Assembly: GCA_025450815.1 (NCBI GenBank)
Contig: JANWLO010000193.1
Span: 1-35,355, forward strand
Source: Gemmatimonadaceae bacterium
Lineage (GTDB): Bacteria > Gemmatimonadota > Gemmatimonadetes > Gemmatimonadales > Gemmatimonadaceae
Length of the DNA: 35,355 bases
Direction: 5' to 3'
In this document: positions 8,489-16,233 of the stretch, one piece after another
Position numbering within the stretch: the stretch's first letter is position 1
Layout: every line of letters begins with the position of its first letter
Notes under the pieces: model-generated
Databases searched by the model: none
The model's input: the letters and a program-made list of their open reading frames with translations, nothing else
What the model was told of the DNA's origin: nothing
Made by a program: the position numbers and the translations under genes

Positions 8489-8540
8489 GCGGCAGTCGTT
8501 CGGGCTGGCATTCGATGGATAGCGGGGCGAGCTTTCTTTC

Positions 8541-11489
8541 ATGCAGCCCCGCCTTCCGGCATCGCCCCGACTCTTCCTCATAGACGGTTACGCGCTGATT
8601 TACCGCGCGTTTTTCGCGCTCATATCGCGTCCGCTCACCACTAGCCGCGGCGAAAACACGTCTGCGGCGTGGGGCGTGGTGAACTTTCTCCAGCGGCTCA
8701 TCGATACGCACCGGCCGGAATACGTCGGTTGGGTGCACGACTCCGGTCTATCGTTTCGACACGAGCAGTATCCCGCCTACAAGGCAACTCGCGAGAAACT
8801 CGGTGAAGAGCTGCAAGCGGACTTCGATCGCGGCATGGAGCGCATCGAGGAGCTACTGCAAGCGTTCAATGTACGAGTGCTGTCGCTGGACGGATACGAA
8901 GCCGATGATGTCATCGGGACTCTCGCACGCCAGAGCGTCGACGCGGGCGTGAACGTGGTGATCGTTTCGGGCGACAAGGATTTCTACCAGCTCGTACGAC
9001 CCGGCGTGTGGCTGCTCAATCCTGGCCGCGGGGGCCCTGCCAGCGTCGAAGAACAATGGGTCGGGATGGAGAACGCCAGCGAGCGACTTGGCGTCCCTCC
9101 GCACCACGTTACCGACTATCTGGCGCTGGTGGGCGATTCATCCGACAACGTGCCCGGCGTTCGCGGTATCGGCGACAAGACTGCAGGGGAGCTCATCGCG
9201 ACATACGGCTCGCTGGAGAATATCCTCGAGCACGCCGGTGAGGTCACCAAAAAGCGTCCGCGCGAAGCGCTACTCGAGCACGAATCGGATGCACGCTTGT
9301 CGAAAGAATTAGTCACGATTCGCGAAGATCTCGGGATACCGCTGGTGCTCGACACGCTCACGCTCGCGGAACCGGATCACGCAAGGCTGCGTGATCTCTT
9401 CGTGGAACTCGAATTCCACGGCCTGGCAAAGGATCATGCGGTCAGTGCACCTGCGGTGCTGCGCGACACGAGCTATACCACCGTCGATACGCTGCCGGCC
9501 CTCGAGGCGATGCTGCGGCGCATCGAGTCGGTTCCGTACATCGCCGTGGATACCGAGACGGTCATCGAGCTGGGTAGTCCGCAGGTCGTCGATCCACTGC
9601 GATCGACGCTGGTCTCGATTTCCATCGCTGTCGCGGCGGGCGAGGCGTACTACCTGCCACTGCGACACCGGGAGCGTCAGAACGAGCAGCGTGAGCTGCT
9701 GACAGACGCATCGGGTGACAGGTCTCCGACAGATGCTCCGGAAGATCGCGGCCTCGTTCGGGGAGGCGATGAGCCGGAGGCCCCGATAAGGAAGAGCGTT
9801 CGAAAGAAGGCTGCCGGTGCGAGCGAGCCTTCCGGAATTGCTGCTCGATTGCTCGCGGAACGGCGGCATGCGATTCGAAATCTTCCGGCACTTCTGTCCG
9901 ACGAGATGGCTCCCCTGCGCGCGATGCTCGAGGATCCGTCCGTCCGGAAGACGGCTCAGAACGCGAAGTACGATCTGCTCGCCCTTCGCCGCGCCGGCGT
10001 CACACTGCGCGGGCTCGACTTCGACACGATGATCGCCAGCTACGTGCTCGATCCCGGCAGGCGGTCGCATGGGCTCGACGTGCTGGCGCTCGAATTTCTC
10101 GAGCACACGATGACGTCGTACGAGGATCTTTGCGGCAAGGGCAAGGGCGCGGTGCCGTTCGACGAGTGTCCAATCGAAGCTGCACGGGACTATTCGTGTG
10201 AGGATGCCGACATGACGTTCCAGCTGCGTGCGGTGTTCGAGCCGCAGCTCGAGACGTATGCGTTGCTGCCGTTGTTCAACGACATCGAAATACCATTGAT
10301 CGATGTGCTTGCGGACATGGAGTGGGCGGGCATCGCGATCAACTCCAGCTGGTTCGCATCGCTGAAGGAACGTTTCACGCGTGAGCGCCAACGCGTGGAG
10401 CAGGAGATCTACGCAAGCGCGGGCACCGAGTTCAACATCAATTCGAACCTGCAGCTGCGGCAGATTCTGTTCGAGAAGCTGGAGTTGCCGATGCTGAAGC
10501 GAACGGCTACCGGACCCTCCACCGATGCCAGCGTTCTGCAGCAGCTCGCCGAGATGGGCCATGTTCTTCCGGAGCAGCTCATGGAGTATCGGGAGCTCGC
10601 GAAACTCGAAAACACGTATCTCGACGCACTGCCGGCGCTCGTTCATCCTCACACCCAGCGCATCCACACATCGTTCAATCAGACAGTTGCAACGACGGGA
10701 CGGTTGTCATCGAGTGATCCGAATCTCCAGAACATTCCAATCCGGCGAGAGCTCGGCCGCGACATCCGTCGCGGGTTCGTACCGCGTGAGGGATGGATGC
10801 TCCTCGCCGCCGATTATTCCCAGATCGAGCTGCGATTGCTGGCGCATCTTTCGGCGGATCCGGCGTTCGTCAGTGCGTTTCGCGCGGGTGGCGACATCCA
10901 TCGGCAGACCGCCTCGATCATCTTCGGCGTGCCGCTTGAGGACGTCACTGCCGAGATGCGTGCGCGCGCAAAGACGATCAACTTTGCGACGATTTACGGC
11001 CAGGGCGCCAACGCGTTGTCGAGGCAGCTGCGCATCGAGCATGCGGACGCGCGACGATTCATCGATGAATACTTCGAGCGCTTTCAGGGCATTCGAGCGT
11101 ATCTCGACTCGATGGTTGCGTTCGCGCGGGAGCACGGATACGTGCAAACGATCTTCGGGCGCCGCCGGTACATTCCCGAGCTGCGCGACCGGAACTTCAA
11201 CGTGCGCGCGTTCGGAGAGCGCACGGCTACGAACTCGCCTATTCAGGGGTCCGCCGCGGACCTCATCAAGATCGCCATGATTCGAATCCATTCGCTGTTT
11301 GCGCGCGAACGGATCGAGTCGAGAATGCTTCTGCAGGTCCACGACGAGCTGGTGTTCGAGTCGCCACCGGCGGAACTGGAGGTCGTAGCAGAGATGGTGC
11401 GCCGGGAGATGGAATCGGCCGCACAGCTCTCGGTTCCGCTGGTCGTCGATCTGGGGGCGGGGAGCAACTGGCTCGAAACGAAGCAGTGA
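8541..11489 (+). CDS. polA: DNA polymerase I with insert in the proofreading domain
   Basis: Family A polymerase of 982 residues for gap filling and primer removal. N-terminal 5' nuclease: LFLIDGYALIYRAF, DGYEADDVIG, GDSSDNVPGV. The 3'-5' exonuclease keeps its catalytic acids: Asp337/Glu339 (VDTET), Asp478 (NAKYD) and Asp555 (CEDAD), so proofreading is probably active. Polymerase motif A is DYSQIELR (Asp758), motif B is AKTINFATIYGQG, which keeps the O-helix Phe, and motif C is HDE (934-936). The gap between exo I and exo II is 141 residues, against about 69 in E. coli; the extra, charged, low-complexity segment lies near 375-450. The ATG at 8541 lacks a clear ribosome binding site. Confidence 0.97.
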   Translation: MQPRLPASPRLFLIDGYALIYRAFFALISRPLTTSRGENTSAAWGVVNFLQRLIDTHRPEYVGWVHDSGLSFRHEQYPAYKATREKLGEELQADFDRGMERIEELLQAFNVRVLSLDGYEADDVIGTLARQSVDAGVNVVIVSGDKDFYQLVRPGVWLLNPGRGGPASVEEQWVGMENASERLGVPPHHVTDYLALVGDSSDNVPGVRGIGDKTAGELIATYGSLENILEHAGEVTKKRPREALLEHESDARLSKELVTIREDLGIPLVLDTLTLAEPDHARLRDLFVELEFHGLAKDHAVSAPAVLRDTSYTTVDTLPALEAMLRRIESVPYIAVDTETVIELGSPQVVDPLRSTLVSISIAVAAGEAYYLPLRHRERQNEQRELLTDASGDRSPTDAPEDRGLVRGGDEPEAPIRKSVRKKAAGASEPSGIAARLLAERRHAIRNLPALLSDEMAPLRAMLEDPSVRKTAQNAKYDLLALRRAGVTLRGLDFDTMIASYVLDPGRRSHGLDVLALEFLEHTMTSYEDLCGKGKGAVPFDECPIEAARDYSCEDADMTFQLRAVFEPQLETYALLPLFNDIEIPLIDVLADMEWAGIAINSSWFASLKERFTRERQRVEQEIYASAGTEFNINSNLQLRQILFEKLELPMLKRTATGPSTDASVLQQLAEMGHVLPEQLMEYRELAKLENTYLDALPALVHPHTQRIHTSFNQTVATTGRLSSSDPNLQNIPIRRELGRDIRRGFVPREGWMLLAADYSQIELRLLAHLSADPAFVSAFRAGGDIHRQTASIIFGVPLEDVTAEMRARAKTINFATIYGQGANALSRQLRIEHADARRFIDEYFERFQGIRAYLDSMVAFAREHGYVQTIFGRRRYIPELRDRNFNVRAFGERTATNSPIQGSAADLIKIAMIRIHSLFARERIESRMLLQVHDELVFESPPAELEVVAEMVRREMESAAQLSVPLVVDLGAGSNWLETKQ

Positions 11490-11556
11490 GCAGCGCGTGC
11501 CGGTGCCGGCTGAGACGTTAGAATCGCCCGGTCGTCTGTATTCTCAGGCAGCATCA

Positions 11557-11585
11557 TTGTGCGTTAGCCAAATCGCACGTAGGAT
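11557..11585 (+). promoter_or_regulatory. Candidate promoter of the first pilin-like gene
   Basis: TTGTGC (11557-11562), 17 bases, TAGGAT (11580-11585). Both boxes are partial matches. Predicted start near 11592, about 44 bases before the ATG. Confidence 0.35.
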
Positions 11586-11635
11586 GGACGCTCGTCGGGT
11601 CCTCCCAACACTTACCGGGATTCGCCACCGATCGA

Positions 11636-12022
11636 ATGTCGCCTCGCGGCCGTAGAGGATTCTCACTGATAGAGCTCTTCGTGGTGCTTGTAGTCATCGG
11701 CATCCTCGTGGGCTTGTCCATCCCGCGATTGCACCAATTCAAGCACCAGTTCTATCTGACCGCGATGATCTCCGACCTCCGCAACCTGGCGGCGACGGAA
11801 GAGGGATATTGGAGCACCGGTGATTCATACACGTCGGACTTCAGCGCGCTGCGGTTCAACGTCAGTCAGGGAGTCTGGGTGACTTTCGTACAAGCTGACA
11901 GCCTCGGCTGGTCCGCCACCGCGACCCACGACAATGATACTTCCACCTGTGCGATCTACTACGGCAACGCTCCGCCAGTGGCACCCGCTACGGTCAAGAA
12001 CTACATAGGCTGTAGTAAATAA
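11636..12022 (+). CDS. Type IV pilin-like protein 1
   Basis: A 128-residue class III signal peptide protein. A short basic leader MSPRGRRG is followed by FSLIELFVVLVVIGIL; cleavage after Gly8 would leave Phe1 and the conserved Glu5 of mature pilins, and the hydrophobic stretch forms the N-terminal helix. It could be a type IV pilus or type II secretion (pseudo)pilin. Two Cys near the C-terminus, about 20 residues apart, could form a disulfide. It is clearly a paralogue of the next gene: both are 128 residues and share SDLRNLA, EEGY, SQGV, GWSA and APVAP. No assembly genes (pilB, pilC, pilD) are in the window. Confidence 0.88.
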   Translation: MSPRGRRGFSLIELFVVLVVIGILVGLSIPRLHQFKHQFYLTAMISDLRNLAATEEGYWSTGDSYTSDFSALRFNVSQGVWVTFVQADSLGWSATATHDNDTSTCAIYYGNAPPVAPATVKNYIGCSK

Positions 12023-12053
12023 TCCCCTCCCTGGCGCCGTTGCAGATTGCGGG

Positions 12054-12153
12054 ATGACTGGCAAATCGACCGGTCATATGTTCCCGGCAACCATGCGCAC
12101 AAAGACGTAAATGGCAGTCCCGCAAGCACTTAGCTATGCGAACTCAGCGGGGC
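12054..12153 (+). other. Structured leader between the two pilin genes
   Basis: The 189 bases between the pilin genes hold several stems: ATGACTGG/CCGGTCAT (12054-12061 with 12070-12077, one T-G wobble), CCAT/ATGG (12091-12094 with 12111-12114) and GTCCCGC/GCGGGGC (12117-12123 with 12147-12153, one wobble) with an inner GCA/TGC. None is followed by a T run, so it is not a standard terminator. It may be a structured 5' leader of the second pilin. Confidence 0.35.
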
Positions 12154-12211
12154 ATTTGGCTTGCTTTGTACTCCACCGCGATCAACTGAAACTCCACGGC
12201 GGAGCATCACA

Positions 12212-12598
12212 ATGCCCAAGTCACGCAAATCCGGCTTTACGCTCATTGAGCTCTTGATTGTCGTCGTGATCATCGGAATTCTTGCGGCAATCGCGATTCC
12301 GAAGTTCTCGTCCACGAAGGGCAAGGCGTTTCTAGCAGCGATGCGCAGCGATCTCCGCAATCTGGCGACTGCTGAGGAGGGGTATTACTACGCCAATAAC
12401 GCGTACAGCAACAATCTTTCGCAGCTCAACTACATTTCGTCGCAAGGTGTGACGATCATAGTTCCGGAGGCGACTGCGGGCGGCTGGTCCGCATCTGCGT
12501 CGCACTTGTCAATGGGTGCGGAAATATGCACGGTGTATTTTGGTACTGCGGCGCCCGTTGCTCCTTCTACGCTCGAGGGGCGCATCACCTGTAACTGA
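12212..12598 (+). CDS. Type IV pilin-like protein 2
   Basis: A 128-residue paralogue of the preceding gene, closer to the pilin consensus: leader MPKSRKSG, then FTLIELLIVVVIIGILAAIA, with Glu5 of the mature protein. The globular part repeats the neighbour's pattern, including the C-terminal Cys pair (EICTVYFG and RITCN). ATG 12212 is chosen because GGAG (12201-12204) lies 7 bases upstream and the leader then has normal length. A 189-base stem-rich gap separates it from pilin 1, so the two may be separately controlled. Whether it is the major pilin or a minor pseudopilin cannot be told. Confidence 0.9.
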   Translation: MPKSRKSGFTLIELLIVVVIIGILAAIAIPKFSSTKGKAFLAAMRSDLRNLATAEEGYYYANNAYSNNLSQLNYISSQGVTIIVPEATAGGWSASASHLSMGAEICTVYFGTAAPVAPSTLEGRITCN

Positions 12599-12621
12599 TC
12601 CCCTCTGGCGGCTGATCGCGA

Positions 12622-12927
12622 GTGAGCAGTTCCTCGACCCCTCCCAGCTCCGCACCGATCGATCGTCCGTATCGCGAGTTCAGCTTGCGCCGAGAGGGGA
12701 TGATCTTCGCGATGGACGGCGGACTGTGGCTGCACCGACATGTGTGGAAAGGCCGCCCAATGGCGCATCTCGTGTCGACCGACCGCGAGCGACTGTTTCA
12801 GTATGGCCGCGACGTTGGCCTTCCTGCTTTCCGTCTCCAGTACAAGCCGCTCAAGGATCCGCGCTCCGGCGTGCGTCGCGACGCGTGGCATTGGGATCTC
12901 GTGGGCGATCTGCTTCCGCCGCGATGA
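12622..12927 (+). CDS. Small conserved protein, DUF4031-like
   Basis: About 101 residues from GTG 12622; ATG 12700 (76 residues, preceded by GAGAGG) is an equally possible start. The stretch LWLHRHVWKGRPMAHLVS, followed by a GLP segment and a late HWDL, resembles the short DUF4031 family (an HLVS-type motif followed by a later HYD). This is pattern memory, not a search. No signal peptide or membrane segment is seen, so it is probably cytoplasmic. Its stop overlaps an ATG of the next frame (12924), but the likelier start of the next gene is 12975. Function unknown. Confidence 0.55.
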   Translation: MSSSSTPPSSAPIDRPYREFSLRREGMIFAMDGGLWLHRHVWKGRPMAHLVSTDRERLFQYGRDVGLPAFRLQYKPLKDPRSGVRRDAWHWDLVGDLLPPR

Positions 12928-12974
12928 GCGCGCTACACGTTGACGAGTGGGATTCGGCGGGAAAGATTCATCGA

Positions 12975-13925
12975 ATGTCTGCCCGATCGATTTTCGCGTT
13001 CGTCATCATGCTCGTCGTTCTGGGTGCATGCGAGCGCAAGTCCGCCGTGAAGTCGTCGGAGACCTCCGCGACACCGGCGCCGCCGTCGACAGGGGTGCCA
13101 TCGCCACGTCCGGTGATCGCACCGTCGACGTGGGATTCGTCGGCCGGACCCATCATGTTCGTTCGAGGCAACACGGCGGCAGAGGCGTACGTCGTGTTCC
13201 CCGCGATCACGGACAGCACACCGTCGGACGACGTGCACTTTGATTCGGCGCTTGCGCGCAACACACCGGTAGAGCTCTTCGAGCGTGCGGGCGGCGGCGA
13301 TGCTGCGCGCGTTGGCGCCGTGTCCGGGGGTGAGTGGGACGCGGACCAGTGCATCGAGTGGCCAGCGGCAAAGATCGTCACGACTTCCGTCAGCGCGGCA
13401 TCCTCTGGCTGGACGGTTGCCTTTCTGAAAGGTCGCGCGCGAGCGATTCCACTCGACACGATCGAGACGATGGCGCACGCCGATTCCGCGCAGCTTGCCG
13501 CGGATATCACTCGCCTGGTCTCGACGGTTCCGAACGACACGGCCAGGACCTTTCGCGGAATTCCGTATGCGGTGCGAACGGCGTATCGCTTCACGCCCGT
13601 TGAGGGAGTGGAAGGCGTCGTGGCCGATGTCGTGCGCACGCTCAACCAGGAGGCGACGCCGCTCGAGGAGCACACGCTCATCGTCGGCGAACGTCCCAGC
13701 GGCTCGAACGCGCCGTATCGCCTCGCGTACCGCGAGGTTACCGCGGGCTCGGACGAGACGCTCGAGAGCTCTGATGTTCTGGCGGCGGTAATGATCGGAG
13801 CTCCGCCACATGTGGACTTGGTGCTTGCGCGAGAGGGCTACGAGTCCAACGCGTACGCGCTTCTGGAGCGGCGGCCTGACGGCAGTTGGCGACTCCGATG
13901 GACGAGCGCGCACACGGGCTGCTGA
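12975..13925 (+). CDS. Hypothetical lipoprotein
   Basis: I do not recognise the family. The 316-residue protein begins with a lipoprotein signal peptide ending VVLGAC (Cys19 lipidated). A Ser/Thr/Pro/Ala-rich linker of about 40 residues follows, then a mixed domain with few distinguishing motifs. ATG 12975 is preferred over ATG 12924, which would put an acidic 17-residue extension before the signal sequence, although that upstream ATG overlaps the preceding stop as ATGA. It ends 18 bases before the convergent phosphoesterase stop. Likely an envelope protein of unknown role. Confidence 0.72.
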   Translation: MSARSIFAFVIMLVVLGACERKSAVKSSETSATPAPPSTGVPSPRPVIAPSTWDSSAGPIMFVRGNTAAEAYVVFPAITDSTPSDDVHFDSALARNTPVELFERAGGGDAARVGAVSGGEWDADQCIEWPAAKIVTTSVSAASSGWTVAFLKGRARAIPLDTIETMAHADSAQLAADITRLVSTVPNDTARTFRGIPYAVRTAYRFTPVEGVEGVVADVVRTLNQEATPLEEHTLIVGERPSGSNAPYRLAYREVTAGSDETLESSDVLAAVMIGAPPHVDLVLAREGYESNAYALLERRPDGSWRLRWTSAHTGC

Positions 13926-13943
13926 TTGGCGATTGGTGCGACG

Positions 13944-14816
13944 CTACCTGTGCACGAGGGGCACGAGTCGCACGAGGAGAACCTCCGCCGGACAGTTCAC
14001 GCGAACCGGCAGCACCACGCCGACACCCGTGGTGACGTAAAGCCTAATCGGCGATCGCGACACCCAACCGCTCGCCGATGACGCATCGCAAATGGAGCAA
14101 TGCCGCGCGGGAGCACCTAGCAGTGGCAGGACGATCTGGCCGCCGTGCGTGTGTCCAGCGATCACCAGATCGGCGCGTGCGTGAGGAGTGAGCTCCAGCA
14201 CGCCATCCGGATTGTGCGACAACACGACACGCGGCACCTCGGGCGCAAGCGATGCGCATCCTCCGTCCGGGTCGATGCGACCATGCGTCCAGTCATCGAC
14301 ACCACCAATGCCTAGCGTCGCGGCTCCGCGATGAATCACTGTGCATTCGTTCACGAGTACGTGCGCGCCCAGTGACCGAAGCCAGGTGGCGACCTTGGTG
14401 GCATCGTAGTCGTAGTCGTGATTCCCGAGAATTGCAACAATGCCATCGCGAGCACGCAACGAGCGTAACGGCTCCGTCATCGGCGGCAGCGCCCATTCGT
14501 ACAGCCATCGCGAGAGCGTCGGAAAGCGCGAATGTGAGAGTGCGTAATCGCCGAGGAGTGCGATGAGATCTGGTGTGGCCTCGTTGGCGATTCGCACGGC
14601 GCGGGCGAGCAAGCGACCGGGCAGGATCGTTCCGCCGTAGTGCAGGTCGCTCAGGATGGCGATCGAGTATCCGTCGAGCTCGGGCGCGAGCAGGTCGATC
14701 GGGACGTCGATGCGGGTGAGTCGCAACGTGAGAGGCGCCGTGAGCACGGCACGGGCGATCGCGATCACGAGGACGATCGCGATGACGGCGGCGAGCGCGG
14801 TCCACATCGTCATCAT
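13944..14816 (-). CDS. Membrane-anchored calcineurin-like metallophosphoesterase
   Basis: A 290-residue protein with one N-terminal transmembrane segment (LAAVIAIVLVIAIARAVL) and a metallophosphoesterase domain: SDLHYG, LLGDYAL, GNHDYD and GHTHGGQI supply the usual metal ligands. This layout matches the YkuE/YaeI group, some of which act on phospholipid or UDP-sugar-lipid pyrophosphates; the substrate here is not shown. The second block reads GDYAL where GDLVD is usual. The start is one of the tandem ATGs at 14816/14813, behind GAGGGA. It follows the Nif3-like gene by 37 bases, probably in the same transcript. Confidence 0.85.
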   Translation of the reverse strand: MMTMWTALAAVIAIVLVIAIARAVLTAPLTLRLTRIDVPIDLLAPELDGYSIAILSDLHYGGTILPGRLLARAVRIANEATPDLIALLGDYALSHSRFPTLSRWLYEWALPPMTEPLRSLRARDGIVAILGNHDYDYDATKVATWLRSLGAHVLVNECTVIHRGAATLGIGGVDDWTHGRIDPDGGCASLAPEVPRVVLSHNPDGVLELTPHARADLVIAGHTHGGQIVLPLLGAPARHCSICDASSASGWVSRSPIRLYVTTGVGVVLPVRVNCPAEVLLVRLVPLVHR

Positions 14817-14853
14817 CGTTCCCTCGACGAGCGTTGCGAGGGACGATCGTTCG

Positions 14854-15627
14854 TCACAGTCCGGTGGGAACGTCGATGAAGATGGTTGGCAGATCGAAAG
14901 TGTGACCGACGTGTTCGGCGAGCGCGCGTACACCGAGCGTCTCGGTGGCGTAGTGTCCTGCGTAGATGATGACGATTCCCAGTTCGTCGGCATCGACTGC
15001 GGTCCAGTGCGGGCCTTCGCCGACTATGAGAGTGTCGACGCCAAGTTCGACGGCTTCGCGCAACGTGTCTGCGGAGGCACCGGCGCCTGTGCAGATGGCC
15101 CAGCGTTTCGTGATTCTTCCCGGTTCCGAGTGCGAGCTGCGTGCGCTCCCGCCCCATCGCTCGGCGAATGAGGCCGCGCGCGCGAGGAGATCACTGGTAG
15201 CGACGTTGTGGTCGCCGCGCACTCCGATGTCGATTGTCTTGTAGCGCGCGATGCCGTCGGACGGCTCGAGTCCGAGCTCGCGTGCGAGCAGCACGTTGTT
15301 GCCGACGTTGGGGTGCGCGTCGAGCGGGAGGTGCGAGGAGTAGAGTGCCATCCCGGATGAGAGCAGCAAATGGATCCGTCGGTAGTACGGTCCGCGCAGC
15401 GGTTGTAGTCCGCCCCAGAACAGTCCGTGGTGGACGAGGAGCAGATTTGCGCCGGCGTCGAGAGCGCGGCGGATCGTGCGCTCGCGGAAATCGACGGCCG
15501 CGGCGACCTTCACGATTTCGGCGTCGCATTCGACCTGAATGCCGTTGATCGCCTGCGGATAGTCGGGAATATCCGCGGTGTGGAGCAGCGCGTCGAGGTT
15601 GTTGGCGATGCGAGTGAGCGGGGGCAT
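14854..15627 (-). CDS. Nif3-like dinuclear metal centre protein
   Basis: 257 residues of the Nif3/YbgI (DUF34) family, hexameric toroids with a two-metal site; the cellular role is unsettled, with GTP cyclohydrolase-like folding noted in the family. Metal-ligand blocks are visible: VHHGLFWGG, HLPLDAHPNVGNN and the late GHYATE. ATG 15627 is chosen because the family-typical start (MPPLTRIANNLDALL) begins there; a TTG at 15675 would add 16 residues without similarity. No Shine-Dalgarno site is seen. The metallophosphoesterase gene follows. Confidence 0.87.
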   Translation of the reverse strand: MPPLTRIANNLDALLHTADIPDYPQAINGIQVECDAEIVKVAAAVDFRERTIRRALDAGANLLLVHHGLFWGGLQPLRGPYYRRIHLLLSSGMALYSSHLPLDAHPNVGNNVLLARELGLEPSDGIARYKTIDIGVRGDHNVATSDLLARAASFAERWGGSARSSHSEPGRITKRWAICTGAGASADTLREAVELGVDTLIVGEGPHWTAVDADELGIVIIYAGHYATETLGVRALAEHVGHTFDLPTIFIDVPTGL

Positions 15628-15656
15628 GGGGGGTGTCACGCGTGGCGCGTGAGCGC

Positions 15657-15745
15657 TGTGGATATATGTGGACAACCCCCCACATCCGATGTGAATATCG
15701 TTGCTAACTCATTGTGAGACAAGAGATTACTGGCTTGTGTACAAA
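15657..15745. promoter_or_regulatory. Cluster of DnaA-box-like sites
   Basis: TGTGGATAT (15657-15665) and TGTGGACAA (15667-15675) are each one base off the inverted consensus TGTGGATAA, and start exactly 10 bases apart. TGTGTACAA (15737-15745) also fits the relaxed box TTRTNCACA on the other strand. The bases between are the most AT-rich of this neighbourhood. The sites lie in the 171-bp gap upstream of the Nif3-like gene. Confidence 0.4.
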
Positions 15746-15759
15746 ATCGCCGGATGGCG
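15743..15759 (-). terminator. Weak terminator candidate after bactofilin
   Basis: On the minus strand CGCC-ATCC-GGCG is followed by ATTTTG. The stem is only 4 bp, so termination would be inefficient. Confidence 0.2.
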
Positions 15760-15798
15760 GGTGCGAGCGGTGTGGTGGAGGTAGGGCGAGTAGCTGGA

Positions 15799-16233
15799 TT
15801 ACCGCAGGACGGCCACGGGTGAAGGGTGGCTCTGTTCGTCGGTTCCGGGCTCTTTAGCGTCGGCGATTCTGACGCTTCCGTTGATTCGGCCGCCTTCGAT
15901 CACGGCGAGGGCGCGGGTGTTGATGTCGCCGATGATGACTGATGTTCCCTGCACTTCTACGCGATCTGATGCATTGACGGTTCCCTGAACGCGTCCGCCG
16001 ATCACGGCTTCTCTTGTGTTGATATCGCCGAGTACTTCGCCTTGGCGTCCGACGAGAACCTGGCGGGCGGCGCGGATGGCGCCTTCGACGCGGCCTTCGA
16101 TTTTGACGACGCCATCGGTGTCGATGTCGCCGACGATTTTGGTGCCGGCGGCGATGATGGAGAGGGCGTTGCTGTTCACGGGCATGTTCTTGATGTCGTC
16201 CATCCCCTTGGAGTCTTTATTGAAGATCGCCAT
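15799..16233 (-). CDS. Bactofilin cytoskeletal protein
   Basis: A 144-residue bactofilin (DUF583), which forms nucleotide-free beta-helical filaments that scaffold envelope enzymes or chromosome-segregation factors. The repeating beta-helix turns are visible (GTKIVGDIDTDGVVKIEG, VLGDINTREAVIGGRVQG, VIIGDINTRALAVIEG), flanked by short disordered tails. ATG 16233 follows AAGGGA by about 8 bases. The start lies 17 bases inside the M23-like gene, so the two are probably translationally coupled. It is the last gene of parA-parB-M23-bactofilin. Bactofilin/M23 pairs are known in cell-shape systems. Confidence 0.92.
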   Translation of the reverse strand: MAIFNKDSKGMDDIKNMPVNSNALSIIAAGTKIVGDIDTDGVVKIEGRVEGAIRAARQVLVGRQGEVLGDINTREAVIGGRVQGTVNASDRVEVQGTSVIIGDINTRALAVIEGGRINGSVRIADAKEPGTDEQSHPSPVAVLR

